64,000 nucleotides of DNA from Amycolatopsis pittospori (GTDB lineage: Bacteria > Actinomycetota > Actinomycetes > Mycobacteriales > Pseudonocardiaceae). Below, one piece after another: positions 8,278 through 17,725 of this stretch; position 1 is the stretch's first letter, and every line of letters begins with the position of its first letter. The position numbers were made by a program, and so were the translations under genes. The notes under the pieces are model-generated. The model worked only from the letters and a program-made list of their open reading frames with translations, made no database searches and had not been told where the DNA came from. The stretch spans positions 1 to 64,000 of the forward strand of contig NZ_JACBXD010000040.1 of the NCBI RefSeq assembly GCF_013870525.1, in the 5' to 3' direction.

Positions 8278-8536
8278 TCCGCATCAGAAGGGACCAAAGT
8301 CCCTAAAACGCCTCGCCTACTTCGGCAATGACCGGTGGATCGATCACAAAGCCTTGCCGCGCAAGGGAAACACCGGCACTCATGGGTGAAGCGGTGTACC
8401 CGATTGCACTATGGCGCGGTCCCTCGCGCAGGGGAAGACTCGTTCGTCGGGGCTCCCGCACTTAAGTGAGGCTAAAGGTTGCGAAAGCCACTTTCGTCCC
8501 GCCTCTCGACAAGTCAACGACGACAACCGGAAAAGT
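8278..8536. other. Intergenic stretch without a convincing gene
   Basis: This stretch separates the terminator from the trypsin-like gene. The reading frame stays open upstream of the chosen start, but the translated segment looks non-coding. It also contains a partial copy of the family D palindrome (GCGAAAG-CCA-CTTTCG near 8481-8496). A promoter is presumably here, but none stands out. Confidence 0.5.
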
Positions 8537-9607
8537 GTGGCCGACATGATCGAAAACAATATGATCCCGGACGAATACCTCTCCCTCGCGAGCGTGCAGG
8601 CGGCCGAACAGGACGCACTGCTCGACCGGCAGAACGTCGTCGGTGTCGCGCTCGGCACCAAGTGGTCGAACGGAGTCGACACCGAGGAAAAGGCGATCAC
8701 CGTTCTGGTCGATACGAAGATGCCGCACGAAATGCTCCGCGAGGAGGATCTCGTTCCCGCGACGCTGGCCGGCGTGCCCACCGACGTCCAGGAAGTCGGT
8801 GTACTGCAGGCGGGCCGCAGCATCGCGGCCCCGAAGGCGAACGGCTCCCCCACCATGCTCGACGAGCCCCCGTCCCCGACGCTCAGCCGTCCCGACGAAC
8901 TCGCCCGTGAGCAGGTCGGCCCGTTCACGCTGGCCAAACGGTTCCGCCCGGCGTTCGGCGGGCTGAGCGTCGGCCACTTCAAGATCACCGCCGGCACCTA
9001 CGGCACGGCCGTCTACGACGCCACCGCACTGCCCGGGAAACCGGCCAGGTACTACATCCTGTCCAACAACCACGTCCTGGCGAACTCGAACGCGGCCGCC
9101 ATCGGGGACCCGATCCTGCAGCCCGGCCCGTTCGACGGCGGCGTCGTCCCCACCGACGTCATCGCCAGGCTGACCCGGTTCGTGCCGATCAAGTTCATCC
9201 AGGCCGGCCAGGCCGTCCCGTTGAACTTCGTCGACGCCGCCATCGCCGAAGGCCAGTTCCACGACCTCGACCGGCGGATCTTCTGGGTCGGCGACCTCAA
9301 GGGCACCAACGTGGCGCCCGCGGTCGGCACGGTCGTGCAGAAGACCGGCCGGACGACCAACTGGACGACCGGACGGATCACGAACATCAACGCCACCGTC
9401 GACGTCAACTACGGCGGCGGCCGGGTGGCCCGCTTCGCGCAGCAGCTGCTCACCACCGACATGTCGGCCGGTGGCGACTCGGGCAGTCTCGTCGCGGACC
9501 TGAACGAGAACGCCGTCGGCCTGCTGTTCGCGGGTTCGCCGGTGGTCACCGTGGTCAACCGCATCACGCTCGTCGAGGCCTCGCTCGGGATCCGGGTGCA
9601 TCCGTAG
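8537..9607 (+). CDS. Trypsin-like (chymotrypsin-fold) serine peptidase domain protein
   Basis: A 356-residue protein with a chymotrypsin-type triad: H179 in ILSNNHVLA, D233 in NFVDAAIAE and S315 in MSAGGDSGSLVAD. Before the peptidase domain, residues of about 30-90 form a VVGVALG ... ITVLVDTKMP ... GVPTDV unit that also occurs as the separate 76-residue protein encoded immediately downstream. No signal peptide is visible, which is unusual for this fold and suggests cytoplasmic action or non-classical export. The start is uncertain: GTG 8537 has GGAAAAG upstream, and ATG 8546 is the alternative. The frame is open further 5' but runs through a palindromic intergenic repeat. The substrate is unknown. 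Confidence 0.75.
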   Translation: MADMIENNMIPDEYLSLASVQAAEQDALLDRQNVVGVALGTKWSNGVDTEEKAITVLVDTKMPHEMLREEDLVPATLAGVPTDVQEVGVLQAGRSIAAPKANGSPTMLDEPPSPTLSRPDELAREQVGPFTLAKRFRPAFGGLSVGHFKITAGTYGTAVYDATALPGKPARYYILSNNHVLANSNAAAIGDPILQPGPFDGGVVPTDVIARLTRFVPIKFIQAGQAVPLNFVDAAIAEGQFHDLDRRIFWVGDLKGTNVAPAVGTVVQKTGRTTNWTTGRITNINATVDVNYGGGRVARFAQQLLTTDMSAGGDSGSLVADLNENAVGLLFAGSPVVTVVNRITLVEASLGIRVHP

Positions 9608-9838
9608 ATGGCCGGGACGGACGCTTCCGACGTCGAAGCCGCGCTGGTCACGGCGTCGCGGTGGCTCGATGACGTCCCCGGCGTGGTGGGCGTCGGACAA
9701 GGCGAGGCCGAGGGGGCGCCCACCATCGATGTCTGGGTGACCTCCGGGCTCGACCCCGAGCGACTGCCTTCGCAGTTGCTCGGGGTGCCCGTCCGGGTCC
9801 GGGATTCCGGGGGCCCGGTCCGGGCTCAGCCCGACTGA
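9608..9838 (+). CDS. 76-residue protein resembling the N-terminal unit of the upstream peptidase
   Basis: Starts at the ATG directly after the TAG of the peptidase gene (no gap), so translation is probably coupled. VVGVGQGEAEGAPTIDVWV followed by LPSQLLGVPVRVRDSG parallels the VVGVALG ... ITVLV ... GVPTDV stretch of the peptidase N-terminal region. It has no peptidase domain. It could be a free-standing regulatory or inhibitory copy of that domain. The 3' end overlaps the convergent GH2 gene by 13 bp. Function unknown. Confidence 0.6.
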   Translation: MAGTDASDVEAALVTASRWLDDVPGVVGVGQGEAEGAPTIDVWVTSGLDPERLPSQLLGVPVRVRDSGGPVRAQPD

Positions 9839-11643
9839 CCGGCCTCGATGACCGCGCGGTTGCGGGCGGCGACGATCGCGAGATCCGCCTTCATCACCCG
9901 CCGGTCGTAAGTGAGCAGTCCGTTGACCTCGTTCTCGACGTCGGTGGTCTGCGTGTAGATCGCGCCGGAAAGACCCGTGGTGGCGATGAGCCGTTCCAGG
10001 GTCTCGCCGACCTCGGCATAGCGCTTGGTCAGCTGTGCCGAGGTCGGCGTCATTTCGTAGGCCTGTGGTTTGCCGGGCCAGCGATGCTCGTCGAGCACCA
10101 GGCCCAGCCCGCCGTACTCGCCGTCGACGATCACCCGGTGGTCCTTCACCGCCGGTTTCCCGGGCCCGACGTAGGTGTGGTCGTCGTAGACGTCGCCCGC
10201 GCCGCTGTCCGGCCGCGAGAAGCAGCAGTTCACCCCGCTGTTGGCGACCACCAGCCGGGCCGGGTCGAGGTCCTTCACCAGGCCTGCGATCCGGGCGGTG
10301 TCGAACTCGCCCCAGCCTTCGTTGAACGGCACCCAGCCGACGATCGAGGTGACCCCGCGCAGCTGCTCGATCATCTCGGTCAGTTCGGCCTCGAAGCGCG
10401 CCTTCGCTTCCGGTACCGGGTCCGGCGCGGGCCCGGGCGGACCGTCGAAGGAGACGGTGAGCGACGGCATGTCCTGCCAGACGAGCAGCCCCAGCCTGTC
10501 CGCCCAGTGGTACCAGCGCTCCGGCTCCACCTTGACGTGCTTGCGGACGAAGTTGAAGCCGAGTTCCTTGGTCTTCTCCAGGTCGAAGCGCAGGGCCTCG
10601 TCGGTGGGCGCGGTGTAGATCCCGTCCGGCCAGTAGCCCTGGTCGAGCGGGCCGTGCAGGAAGGTGATCCGGCCGTTGAGCGCGATCCGCGGCCTGCCCT
10701 CGGCGTCCGTGACCGTCCCGATCGTACGCAGCCCGGTGTAGGACTCGACGGTGTCGAGCACGTTGCCGCCCTCGTCGAGCAGCCGGACCTTCAGGTCGTA
10801 GAGGTACGGGTCCTCCGGCGTCCACAGGCGCGGCGAAGGCACCTCCGCGCGCAACGGGCTTCCGGCGTCCCCTGCGACACGGGTCACCTCACGACCACCG
10901 GGCTCGCTGACGATCATCTCGACCCGCGCGCCGCCTGTGACCTTCGGCACAACCGTCACCCCGGTGAGGTCCGGGACCGGCTGGAGATCTTCGACCCGCG
11001 CGGACGGCACCGGCTCCATCCAGACCGTCTGCCAGATACCCGACGCGGCGGTGTAGAAGATCCCCTTCGGATGGTTCCGCTGCTTGCCGACGGAGTGTGT
11101 GGAGGCGTCCGTGCGATCGATCGCGCGGACGGTGAGTTCCTGCGATCCGGACGGCCTGAGCGCGTCGGTGATGTCGGCGCTGAAGGCCGTGTACCCGCCT
11201 TCGTGGACCGCGACCTTCTGGTTGTTCACCCAGACCGTCGCCGACTGGTCGACAGCGCCGAAGTGGAGCACCACGCGCTCACCGTCCCATCCGGACGGGA
11301 CCTGGAAAACCTTGCGATACCAGAGGGTTTCGTCATGCCGTCCGATACCGGACAGCGCCGATTCCGGCGGATACGGCACCAGGATCCGCTCGCCGTAGCC
11401 GTTCCGGCCGGGCGAACGGTTCCCCGCGTACTCCCAGACGCCGTTGAGGTTCAGCCAGCGTTCGCGGACCAGCCGCGGGCGCGGGTACTCCGGCAGCGCG
11501 TTGCCCGGTCCGACCTGCGCGGACCACGGGGTCGACAGCACCGGTTCGACGGGCTTGAAGGCCGGTTCGGCCGCGTTCACCGAGGACGTCATCAATCCGA
11601 TGGTGGCAAAGATCGCCGTTCCTGTCGCCCTCGCGAAGACCAT
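9826..11643 (-). CDS. Secreted glycoside hydrolase family 2 enzyme (beta-galactosidase/glucuronidase type)
   Basis: A 605-residue GH2 protein. A signal peptide (residues 1 to about 26, ending SSVNAA) is followed by the sugar-binding N-domain (RERWLNLNGVWEYAG), an immunoglobulin-like domain and the TIM barrel. The acid/base Glu is in WVPFNEGWGEFD and the nucleophile Glu is in VIVDGEYGGLG. It should act outside the cell on plant or microbial beta-glycosides; the exact sugar cannot be told. ATG at 11643 is chosen because the signal peptide starts there. It is divergent from the GT4 gene, which starts 68 bp away. Confidence 0.88.
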   Translation of the reverse strand: MVFARATGTAIFATIGLMTSSVNAAEPAFKPVEPVLSTPWSAQVGPGNALPEYPRPRLVRERWLNLNGVWEYAGNRSPGRNGYGERILVPYPPESALSGIGRHDETLWYRKVFQVPSGWDGERVVLHFGAVDQSATVWVNNQKVAVHEGGYTAFSADITDALRPSGSQELTVRAIDRTDASTHSVGKQRNHPKGIFYTAASGIWQTVWMEPVPSARVEDLQPVPDLTGVTVVPKVTGGARVEMIVSEPGGREVTRVAGDAGSPLRAEVPSPRLWTPEDPYLYDLKVRLLDEGGNVLDTVESYTGLRTIGTVTDAEGRPRIALNGRITFLHGPLDQGYWPDGIYTAPTDEALRFDLEKTKELGFNFVRKHVKVEPERWYHWADRLGLLVWQDMPSLTVSFDGPPGPAPDPVPEAKARFEAELTEMIEQLRGVTSIVGWVPFNEGWGEFDTARIAGLVKDLDPARLVVANSGVNCCFSRPDSGAGDVYDDHTYVGPGKPAVKDHRVIVDGEYGGLGLVLDEHRWPGKPQAYEMTPTSAQLTKRYAEVGETLERLIATTGLSGAIYTQTTDVENEVNGLLTYDRRVMKADLAIVAARNRAVIEAGQSG

Positions 11644-11699
11644 GATCGACTCTATCGCCGAGGGTGATCGCCCCGTCCCGGTGACGACCGACTCACGAG

Positions 11700-11711
11700 T
11701 AACCTCCACCC
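11700..11711 (+). promoter_or_regulatory. Probable -10 box, leaderless GT4 transcript
   Basis: TAACCT at 11700-11705 is 6 nt from the ATG at 11712 and no Shine-Dalgarno sequence is present. The hexamer is identical to that before degV. Confidence 0.5.
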
Positions 11712-12965
11712 ATGCGCGTGCTGATGTTGTCGTGGGAGTACCCACCTGTGGTCGTCGGCGGACTCGCACGGCACGTCCACGCCCTGGCCAGGCACCTCGC
11801 CGGGCAGGGGCACGACGTGGTCGTCCTGTGCCGCCACACGGCGGGCACCGACGCCGAGACCCATCCGCGGACCGATCGCGTGGTCGAGGGCGTGCGGATC
11901 ATCCGGGTCGCCGAGGACCCGATGCACGTGACCTTCGAACGCGACCTCGTCGCCTGGACGCTCGCGATGGGGCACGCCATGGTCCGCGCCGCGACCGACC
12001 TGCTGCGCGGCTGGCAGCCGGACGTCGTCCACGCGCACGACTGGCTGGTCACCCACCCCGCGATCGCCATCGCCGAGGCCGCGCGGGTGCCGCTGGTCGG
12101 CACCATCCACGCCACCGAGGCCGGACGGCACTCCGGCTGGCTCTCGCATCCCCTCAATCAGCAGGTTCACTCGGTCGAGTGGTGGCTCGCGAACCGCTCG
12201 GACGCGCTGATCACCTGTTCGCAGGCCATGCGCCGCGAGGTGGCGCATCTGTTCGAAGTGGACGGCGACGCGGTCACCGTCATCCACAACGGCATCGAGG
12301 AACGCACCTGGCAGGTCCCCGAAGAAGAGGTGGCGCACGCGCGCGAGGTCTACAGCCCGTCCGGCGCGCCGCTGCTGCTCTACTTCGGACGGCTGGAATG
12401 GGAGAAGGGCGTGCAGGACCTGCTCGCCGCGCTCCCCCGGATCCGCCGCAGCAAGCCGGGTACGCGGGTGGTCGTCGCCGGCAAGGGCAGGCATCTGGAG
12501 GAACTGGTCGAGCAGGCGCGGAAGCTGCGCGTGCGGCGGGCCGTGGACTTCGTCGGGCATCTGTCCGACCGTGAGCTGCGTGCCGTCCTGGCCGCGGCCG
12601 ACGCCGTCGTCCTGCCCAGCCGGTACGAACCGTTCGGGATCGTCGCGCTGGAGGCGGCCGCCGCGAAGGCCCCGCTGGTCGCGTCCACCGCGGGCGGGCT
12701 CGGCGAGGTCGTCGTCGACGGCGAGACCGGCCTGGCCTTCAGCCCCGGCGACGTCGACGCGCTCGGGGACGCGGTGGAAGCGGTACTGGACGACGAGGTG
12801 GCCGCGGCGCGGCGGGCGCTGACAGCGCAGTCCAGGCTGGCCGCGGACTTCGACTGGGGCCGGATCGCCGAAGCGACCGTCGCCGTCTACCGGCGGGCCC
12901 GGATCGGCGAGCCGGTGGAACTGGGCCGGCCGAAGATCGCGACCGGCAACGCCTTCGAGCCGTGA
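11712..12965 (+). CDS. GT4 family alpha-glucan glycosyltransferase (Rv3032-like)
   Basis: A 417-residue GT-B retaining glycosyltransferase. It begins MRVLMLSWEYPPVVVGGL, the glycogen-synthase-like nucleotide-sugar loop. It has DVVHAHDWLVTHPA and the phosphate-binding E-x7-E motif EPFGIVALE (E306, E314). It probably extends alpha-1,4-glucan chains. The M. tuberculosis homologue I recall, Rv3032, elongates methylglucose lipopolysaccharide and contributes to capsular glucan and glycogen. It is separated from the GH57 partner by 4 kb of unrelated genes but keeps the same orientation. Confidence 0.9.
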   Translation: MRVLMLSWEYPPVVVGGLARHVHALARHLAGQGHDVVVLCRHTAGTDAETHPRTDRVVEGVRIIRVAEDPMHVTFERDLVAWTLAMGHAMVRAATDLLRGWQPDVVHAHDWLVTHPAIAIAEAARVPLVGTIHATEAGRHSGWLSHPLNQQVHSVEWWLANRSDALITCSQAMRREVAHLFEVDGDAVTVIHNGIEERTWQVPEEEVAHAREVYSPSGAPLLLYFGRLEWEKGVQDLLAALPRIRRSKPGTRVVVAGKGRHLEELVEQARKLRVRRAVDFVGHLSDRELRAVLAAADAVVLPSRYEPFGIVALEAAAAKAPLVASTAGGLGEVVVDGETGLAFSPGDVDALGDAVEAVLDDEVAAARRALTAQSRLAADFDWGRIAEATVAVYRRARIGEPVELGRPKIATGNAFEP

Positions 12966-12990
12966 TCGCGCCTTCGCGTTCAGCGGACGT

Positions 12991-13014
12991 TCGCATTCAG
13001 AGGACTAAATGCGG
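12991..13014. repeat. Partial family C element
   Basis: TCGCATTCAGAGGACTAAAT followed by GCGG resembles one arm of the family C palindromes at 5342 and 20059, with the AGAGGACT core. The second arm is degenerate: GCGTTCAGCGGACG lies just upstream. It lies between the GT4 gene and the small-peptide gene. Confidence 0.5.
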
Positions 13015-13129
13015 CGCGGGGGGGTGGACAGGGATCCGGGATGTCGGGGTTCCCGGATCCCCCTCCACGAGAGTGGGCACCCGCGGGTCGCGAGGGGCGC
13101 GACCCCGGGGCTGCACTAGGTGACGAAGA

Positions 13130-13261
13130 TCAGAAATGGCAGGGCCGGACGCAGTCCGGGCTCGCGGCGACCGTCGCCGACACGGAAACGGCCGGTGCGG
13201 CGAGGACGACGGCGAGGACTGCGAAGGTCGCGGCCAAGAGGGTTCTCAACTGCTTCTTCAT
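13130..13261 (-). CDS. Small secreted two-cysteine peptide
   Basis: A 43-residue ORF beginning MKKQLRTLLAATFAVLAVVL, a textbook Sec signal peptide with a KKQLR n-region and hydrophobic core. It is followed by AxA sites (APA, VSA, VAA). The mature part would be only about 10-14 residues, ending SPDCVRPCHF with two Cys that could form a disulfide. GAGGAGCCACC precedes the ATG, a strong ribosome site. No neighbour suggests processing or immunity functions. It may be a secreted microprotein or a leader; homologues are unknown to me. Confidence 0.6.
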   Translation of the reverse strand: MKKQLRTLLAATFAVLAVVLAAPAVSVSATVAASPDCVRPCHF

Positions 13262-13380
13262 GGTGGCTCCTCGGGAATTCGGGCGGAAGGTGCACCCGGG
13301 CCCGAGCATCCGCGCGACCCGGCGCGGAAACAACGGGGGTATCACTAGGTACCCCTACCTATTCGCGGTCCGTGACCGGT

Positions 13381-14166
13381 TCATCCCCTTCGCGCGGTCA
13401 AGATCCGCACGCGGACAGGCTCCACGAAGGGCGCGTGCGGTGAGACGGCCACGCTGAGCCGCTTCTCGAATTCCGCGCGCTCATGGGGTTTCGGCAGCAG
13501 ATCCTCCGGCGTCGCGGAATAGACCGCGCCGATGACATGGTCGAAATCGATCTCGTCCTCGTACTCGACGACGGTCTCTCCCGCGGTGAAACCGGCCGCT
13601 TCCAGGCTCGCCCGATAGCGGTCCTGTTCCTCCTGCTCGGCCCCGAAGGTGCGCACGAGCGGCTTCCCCAGCCAGCCGGACAGATATTCGCGCAACGCCT
13701 TCGACCACGGGCTGTCGTGCTGCCACATCGGCGCGCCGTTGGTGATCACGGCGACCCCGCCACCGGGCCGGACCAGGGAACGCAGCGCGGGGAACAACGT
13801 ATCGCGGTCCATCCAGTGCAAGGCCTGCCCGATGGTGACCACGCCGAGCTTCTCCTTGCCCAGCAAGGCTTCCAGGGCCGGGACATCAGTGTCGGCGCCG
13901 ACGAGCCAAGTCGCGTTGGTGATCCCGGTGGCCGCTTTCCTGGCCTGGGCGAGCATGTCCGGCTCGGGGTCCATGCCGACGACCGCACGCGTCCGGCCGG
14001 CGAGCGGCAAGGTCAACTGTCCGGTGCCGCAGCCGAGATCCAGTGCCACGTCCTCGGCGGTGAGCCCGAATTCCGCCACCAGCGCGTCCAGGACTTCGGC
14101 CGGATAGCCGCGGCGATAGCGCTGATAGAACCCGGCGACCTCGCCGCTGAACTTGAGGATCGTCAT
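13381..14166 (-). CDS. Class I SAM-dependent methyltransferase
   Basis: A 261-residue methyltransferase with motif I ALDLGCGTGQLTLPLAG, acidic motif VVGMDPEPDML and VVTIGQALHWMDRD in the middle. This is the UbiE/Tam-like small-molecule methyltransferase fold. ATG 14166 gives the normal domain length; sequence upstream in the same frame is low-complexity and overlaps hairpins. The acceptor is unknown. It stands alone between the small peptide gene and aceB. Confidence 0.85.
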   Translation of the reverse strand: MTILKFSGEVAGFYQRYRRGYPAEVLDALVAEFGLTAEDVALDLGCGTGQLTLPLAGRTRAVVGMDPEPDMLAQARKAATGITNATWLVGADTDVPALEALLGKEKLGVVTIGQALHWMDRDTLFPALRSLVRPGGGVAVITNGAPMWQHDSPWSKALREYLSGWLGKPLVRTFGAEQEEQDRYRASLEAAGFTAGETVVEYEDEIDFDHVIGAVYSATPEDLLPKPHERAEFEKRLSVAVSPHAPFVEPVRVRILTARRG

Positions 14167-14222
14167 ACCGTGATGATGACCGGGCCCGCACCGTTCCACC
14201 GCCGCTTTCGCCGTCGGCGGAA

Positions 14223-14381
14223 CGCGGAGGCCCGCCCACCGGGGTGTGACGGTGGACGGGCCTCCGCGAACGACGCGCGCCCGACAGGCGCCACCGGAGG
14301 GGCGCGCGCGTGAATCGGGTCCGGCGGCGGGGAGCCTCCGCCACCGGACCCGGTGGGCCACACCGTCCCAAACCGGTGTGG
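14223..14381 (-). terminator. Cluster of three hairpins downstream of aceB
   Basis: Three inverted repeats follow one another: 14223-14268 (19-bp perfect arms beginning CGCGGAGGCCCGCCCACCG), 14317-14351 (GGGTCCGG with CCGGACCC) and 14358-14381 (CCACACC with GGTGTGG). None has a T-tract. They lie beyond the aceB stop and probably act as factor-assisted terminators or 3' stabilisers. Confidence 0.5.
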
Positions 14382-14424
14382 AACCCGGCCGCCCCGCGTC
14401 AGGTAGGGGCGGCCGGAGCCTTCG

Positions 14425-16068
14425 TCAGTGCGTGGTCAGGTACCGCGCGTACGCACCGGTGGTGAGGAAGCTCGGCAGCTTCTCGCCCAGCGCGGTCTCG
14501 GTGAAGATCTCGTAGGCGTCGCCGAGGCGGTTGTCCTCGCCCAGTTCGGCCCGCACCGAAGCCAGCTCTTCGTCCAAATAGGACACGGTGAGCTCGTGGG
14601 TGAGCGCGGTGCCGTCTTCGAGCTTCGTGCCGTTGCGGATCCACTGCCAGATCTGGCAGCGCGCGATCTCGGCGGTGGCGGCGTCCTCCATCAGGTTGTG
14701 GATGGCCGCCGCACCGGTGCCGCGCAACCAGGCGTCGATGTAGCGCAGCGCCACGTTGATGTTGGCGCGGACACCGGCTTCGGTGACCTCGCCGCCGGCG
14801 CTGGCGACGTCGAGCAGGTCCTCGGCGGTGACGACGACGTCTTCACGGAGCTTGCCGAGCTGGTTCGGCCAGCCGCCGAGCACGCCGTCGAACACCTCGC
14901 GGCAGACCGGGACGAGGCCGGGGTGCGCGACCCACGAACCGTCGAAGCCGTCGTTCGCCTCGCGTTCCTTGTCCTGGCGGACCTTCTCGAGCGCGGTCGC
15001 GTTGATCTCCGGGTCCTTGCTCGGGATGAACGCGGCCATACCGCCGATGGCGTGCGCCCCGCGCTTGTGGCAGGTGCGCACCAGCAGTTCGGTGTAGGCC
15101 CGCATGAACGGGACGGTCATCGTCACCTGCGCGCGGTCCGGGAGCACGAAATCCGCCCCGTGCGAGGAGAAGTTCTTGATGACGCTGAAGATGTAGTCCC
15201 AGCGGCCGGCGTTCAGCCCGGCGATGTGCTCGCGCAGTTCGTAGAGGATCTCCTCCATCTCGAACGCGGCGGTGATCGTCTCGATCAGCACGGTGGCCCG
15301 GATGGTGCCGCGCGGGATGCCCAGTTCTCGTTGCGCCAGCAGGAAGACGTCGTTCCAGAGACGCGCTTCGAGGTGGTTTTCGAGCTTCGGCAGGTAGAAG
15401 TACGGGCCGCTACCGCGGGCCAGCAGCTGACGCGCGTTGTGGAAGAAGTAGAGGCCGAAGTCGACCAGGCTCGCCGACACCGGGCGGCCGTCGATGCGGA
15501 TGTGCTTCTCCACCAGGTGCCAGCCACGGGGACGGGCGACGATCGTCGCGGGCTCTTCGCCGATCGTGTAGCGCTTGCCGCCCGCCGACGTACTCCCTCC
15601 CGCGGAGGCGGCATTGGACACAGTGGTGGTGAAGTCGATGTTGCGGCGGATGGCGTCGAACAGGTTGAGCTGGCCGTCGACGACGTTGTGCCAGGTCGGC
15701 GAGGTCGCGTCCTCGAAGTCGGCAAGCCAGACCTTGGCACCGGAGTTGAGCGCGTTGACCGTCATCTTGCGGTCGGTCGGGCCGGTGATCTCGACGCGAC
15801 GGTCTTCGAGACCGGGCGCGGCCGGGGCGACCGACCAGCTGCTGTCGTCGCGGATCGAGCGCGTCTCGGGCAGGAAGCCCAGCGGCTTCTCACCGGACTG
15901 CAGCTCCTCGCGGCGCAGACGGCGGGCGTCGAGGAGTTCGCGACGACGCCCGGCGAACGCGTTGTCCAATTTGGCCACGAAGTCCAGTGCGGCCGGGGTG
16001 AGGATCTCGTCGAACCGGTCACCGGCGGGTCCGCAGACGTCGATCCGGTAGTTCAGCTTCTCAACCAT
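14425..16068 (-). CDS. aceB: Malate synthase A
   Basis: A 547-residue malate synthase A. It condenses glyoxylate with acetyl-CoA to malate in the second step of the glyoxylate shunt. Family blocks seen are FLPETRSIRDDSSWSVAP, WLADFEDATSPTWHNVVDGQ, RPRGWHLVEKHI, ATVLIETITAAFEMEEILYE and GGMAAFIPSKDPEIN. Length is normal for form A, unlike the longer GlcB form used by mycobacteria. It lies 142 bp downstream of aceA in the same direction, with a family B palindrome between. Confidence 0.97.
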   Translation of the reverse strand: MVEKLNYRIDVCGPAGDRFDEILTPAALDFVAKLDNAFAGRRRELLDARRLRREELQSGEKPLGFLPETRSIRDDSSWSVAPAAPGLEDRRVEITGPTDRKMTVNALNSGAKVWLADFEDATSPTWHNVVDGQLNLFDAIRRNIDFTTTVSNAASAGGSTSAGGKRYTIGEEPATIVARPRGWHLVEKHIRIDGRPVSASLVDFGLYFFHNARQLLARGSGPYFYLPKLENHLEARLWNDVFLLAQRELGIPRGTIRATVLIETITAAFEMEEILYELREHIAGLNAGRWDYIFSVIKNFSSHGADFVLPDRAQVTMTVPFMRAYTELLVRTCHKRGAHAIGGMAAFIPSKDPEINATALEKVRQDKEREANDGFDGSWVAHPGLVPVCREVFDGVLGGWPNQLGKLREDVVVTAEDLLDVASAGGEVTEAGVRANINVALRYIDAWLRGTGAAAIHNLMEDAATAEIARCQIWQWIRNGTKLEDGTALTHELTVSYLDEELASVRAELGEDNRLGDAYEIFTETALGEKLPSFLTTGAYARYLTTH

Positions 16069-16134
16069 GGTGTGCCTCCGCTGGGCTTCGCGAAAGAGAG
16101 ATAGAAGGGAAGGGTCATGGGCGGGCCGGGCCGG

Positions 16135-16182
16135 GGTCGTGAGTGGCGATTCGGGTTAGAACACGAATCGCCACTCACGACC
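16135..16182. repeat. Palindromic element, family B copy 1 (between aceA and aceB)
   Basis: Perfect 19-bp arms (16135-16153 GGTCGTGAGTGGCGATTCG, and 16164-16182) enclose GGTTAGAACA. Related elements with the same GTCGTGAGTG arms and TTAGAAC-type loop occur at 30785 and 42215. It lies between the aceA stop and the aceB start, where it could limit read-through or protect the aceA mRNA. Confidence 0.9.
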
Positions 16183-16210
16183 GGCTGTACCGGCACCTAC
16201 TTGCGAGGGA

Positions 16211-17497
<1,287 letters not shown>

Positions 17498-17504
17498 CGG
17501 ATTC

Positions 17505-17655
17505 TCCCGGTGTTGCGAAGTTTGCGAGTGATCGCCTTTCCTGATCCGACCCTGACATGACAGGGGAAATCCGATCCAGGCCTCCAATTTGCCAATTTCT
17601 GCGAAGCTTCCGTAGCATCTTGCAAAGGTTGCGAATCGCAGGTTCGCAAGCTGAG
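17505..17655. promoter_or_regulatory. Cluster of RamB-box-like sites between aceA and ramB
   Basis: Repeated TTTGC/TTGCGAA words occur: GTTGCGAAGTTTGCGAG (17512-17528), AATTTGCCAATTTCTGCGAA (17586-17605), CTTGCAAAGGTTGCGAA (17619-17635), and TTGCGAA-N7-TTCGCAA (17629-17649), a perfect 7-bp inverted repeat. The known RamB target is a TTTGCAAA-like word, so several sites for dual control of aceA and ramB are likely. Confidence 0.6.
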
Positions 17656-17725
17656 CGAAAATCCACGTGCTTGACCGTTCACTGAATCGTTCAGGCCCGG
17701 AAACCTTGCGGACAGAGAGGCCTGA

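Noticed and set aside
8411..8536. Upstream coding extension of the trypsin-like gene
   Set aside because: The frame is open, but it runs through a partial palindromic repeat and has no likely start context; a later start is preferred.
14428..16104. Plus-strand 558-codon frame over aceB
   Set aside because: Shadow of malate synthase; composition is Arg/Gly/Asp-rich and has no family motif.
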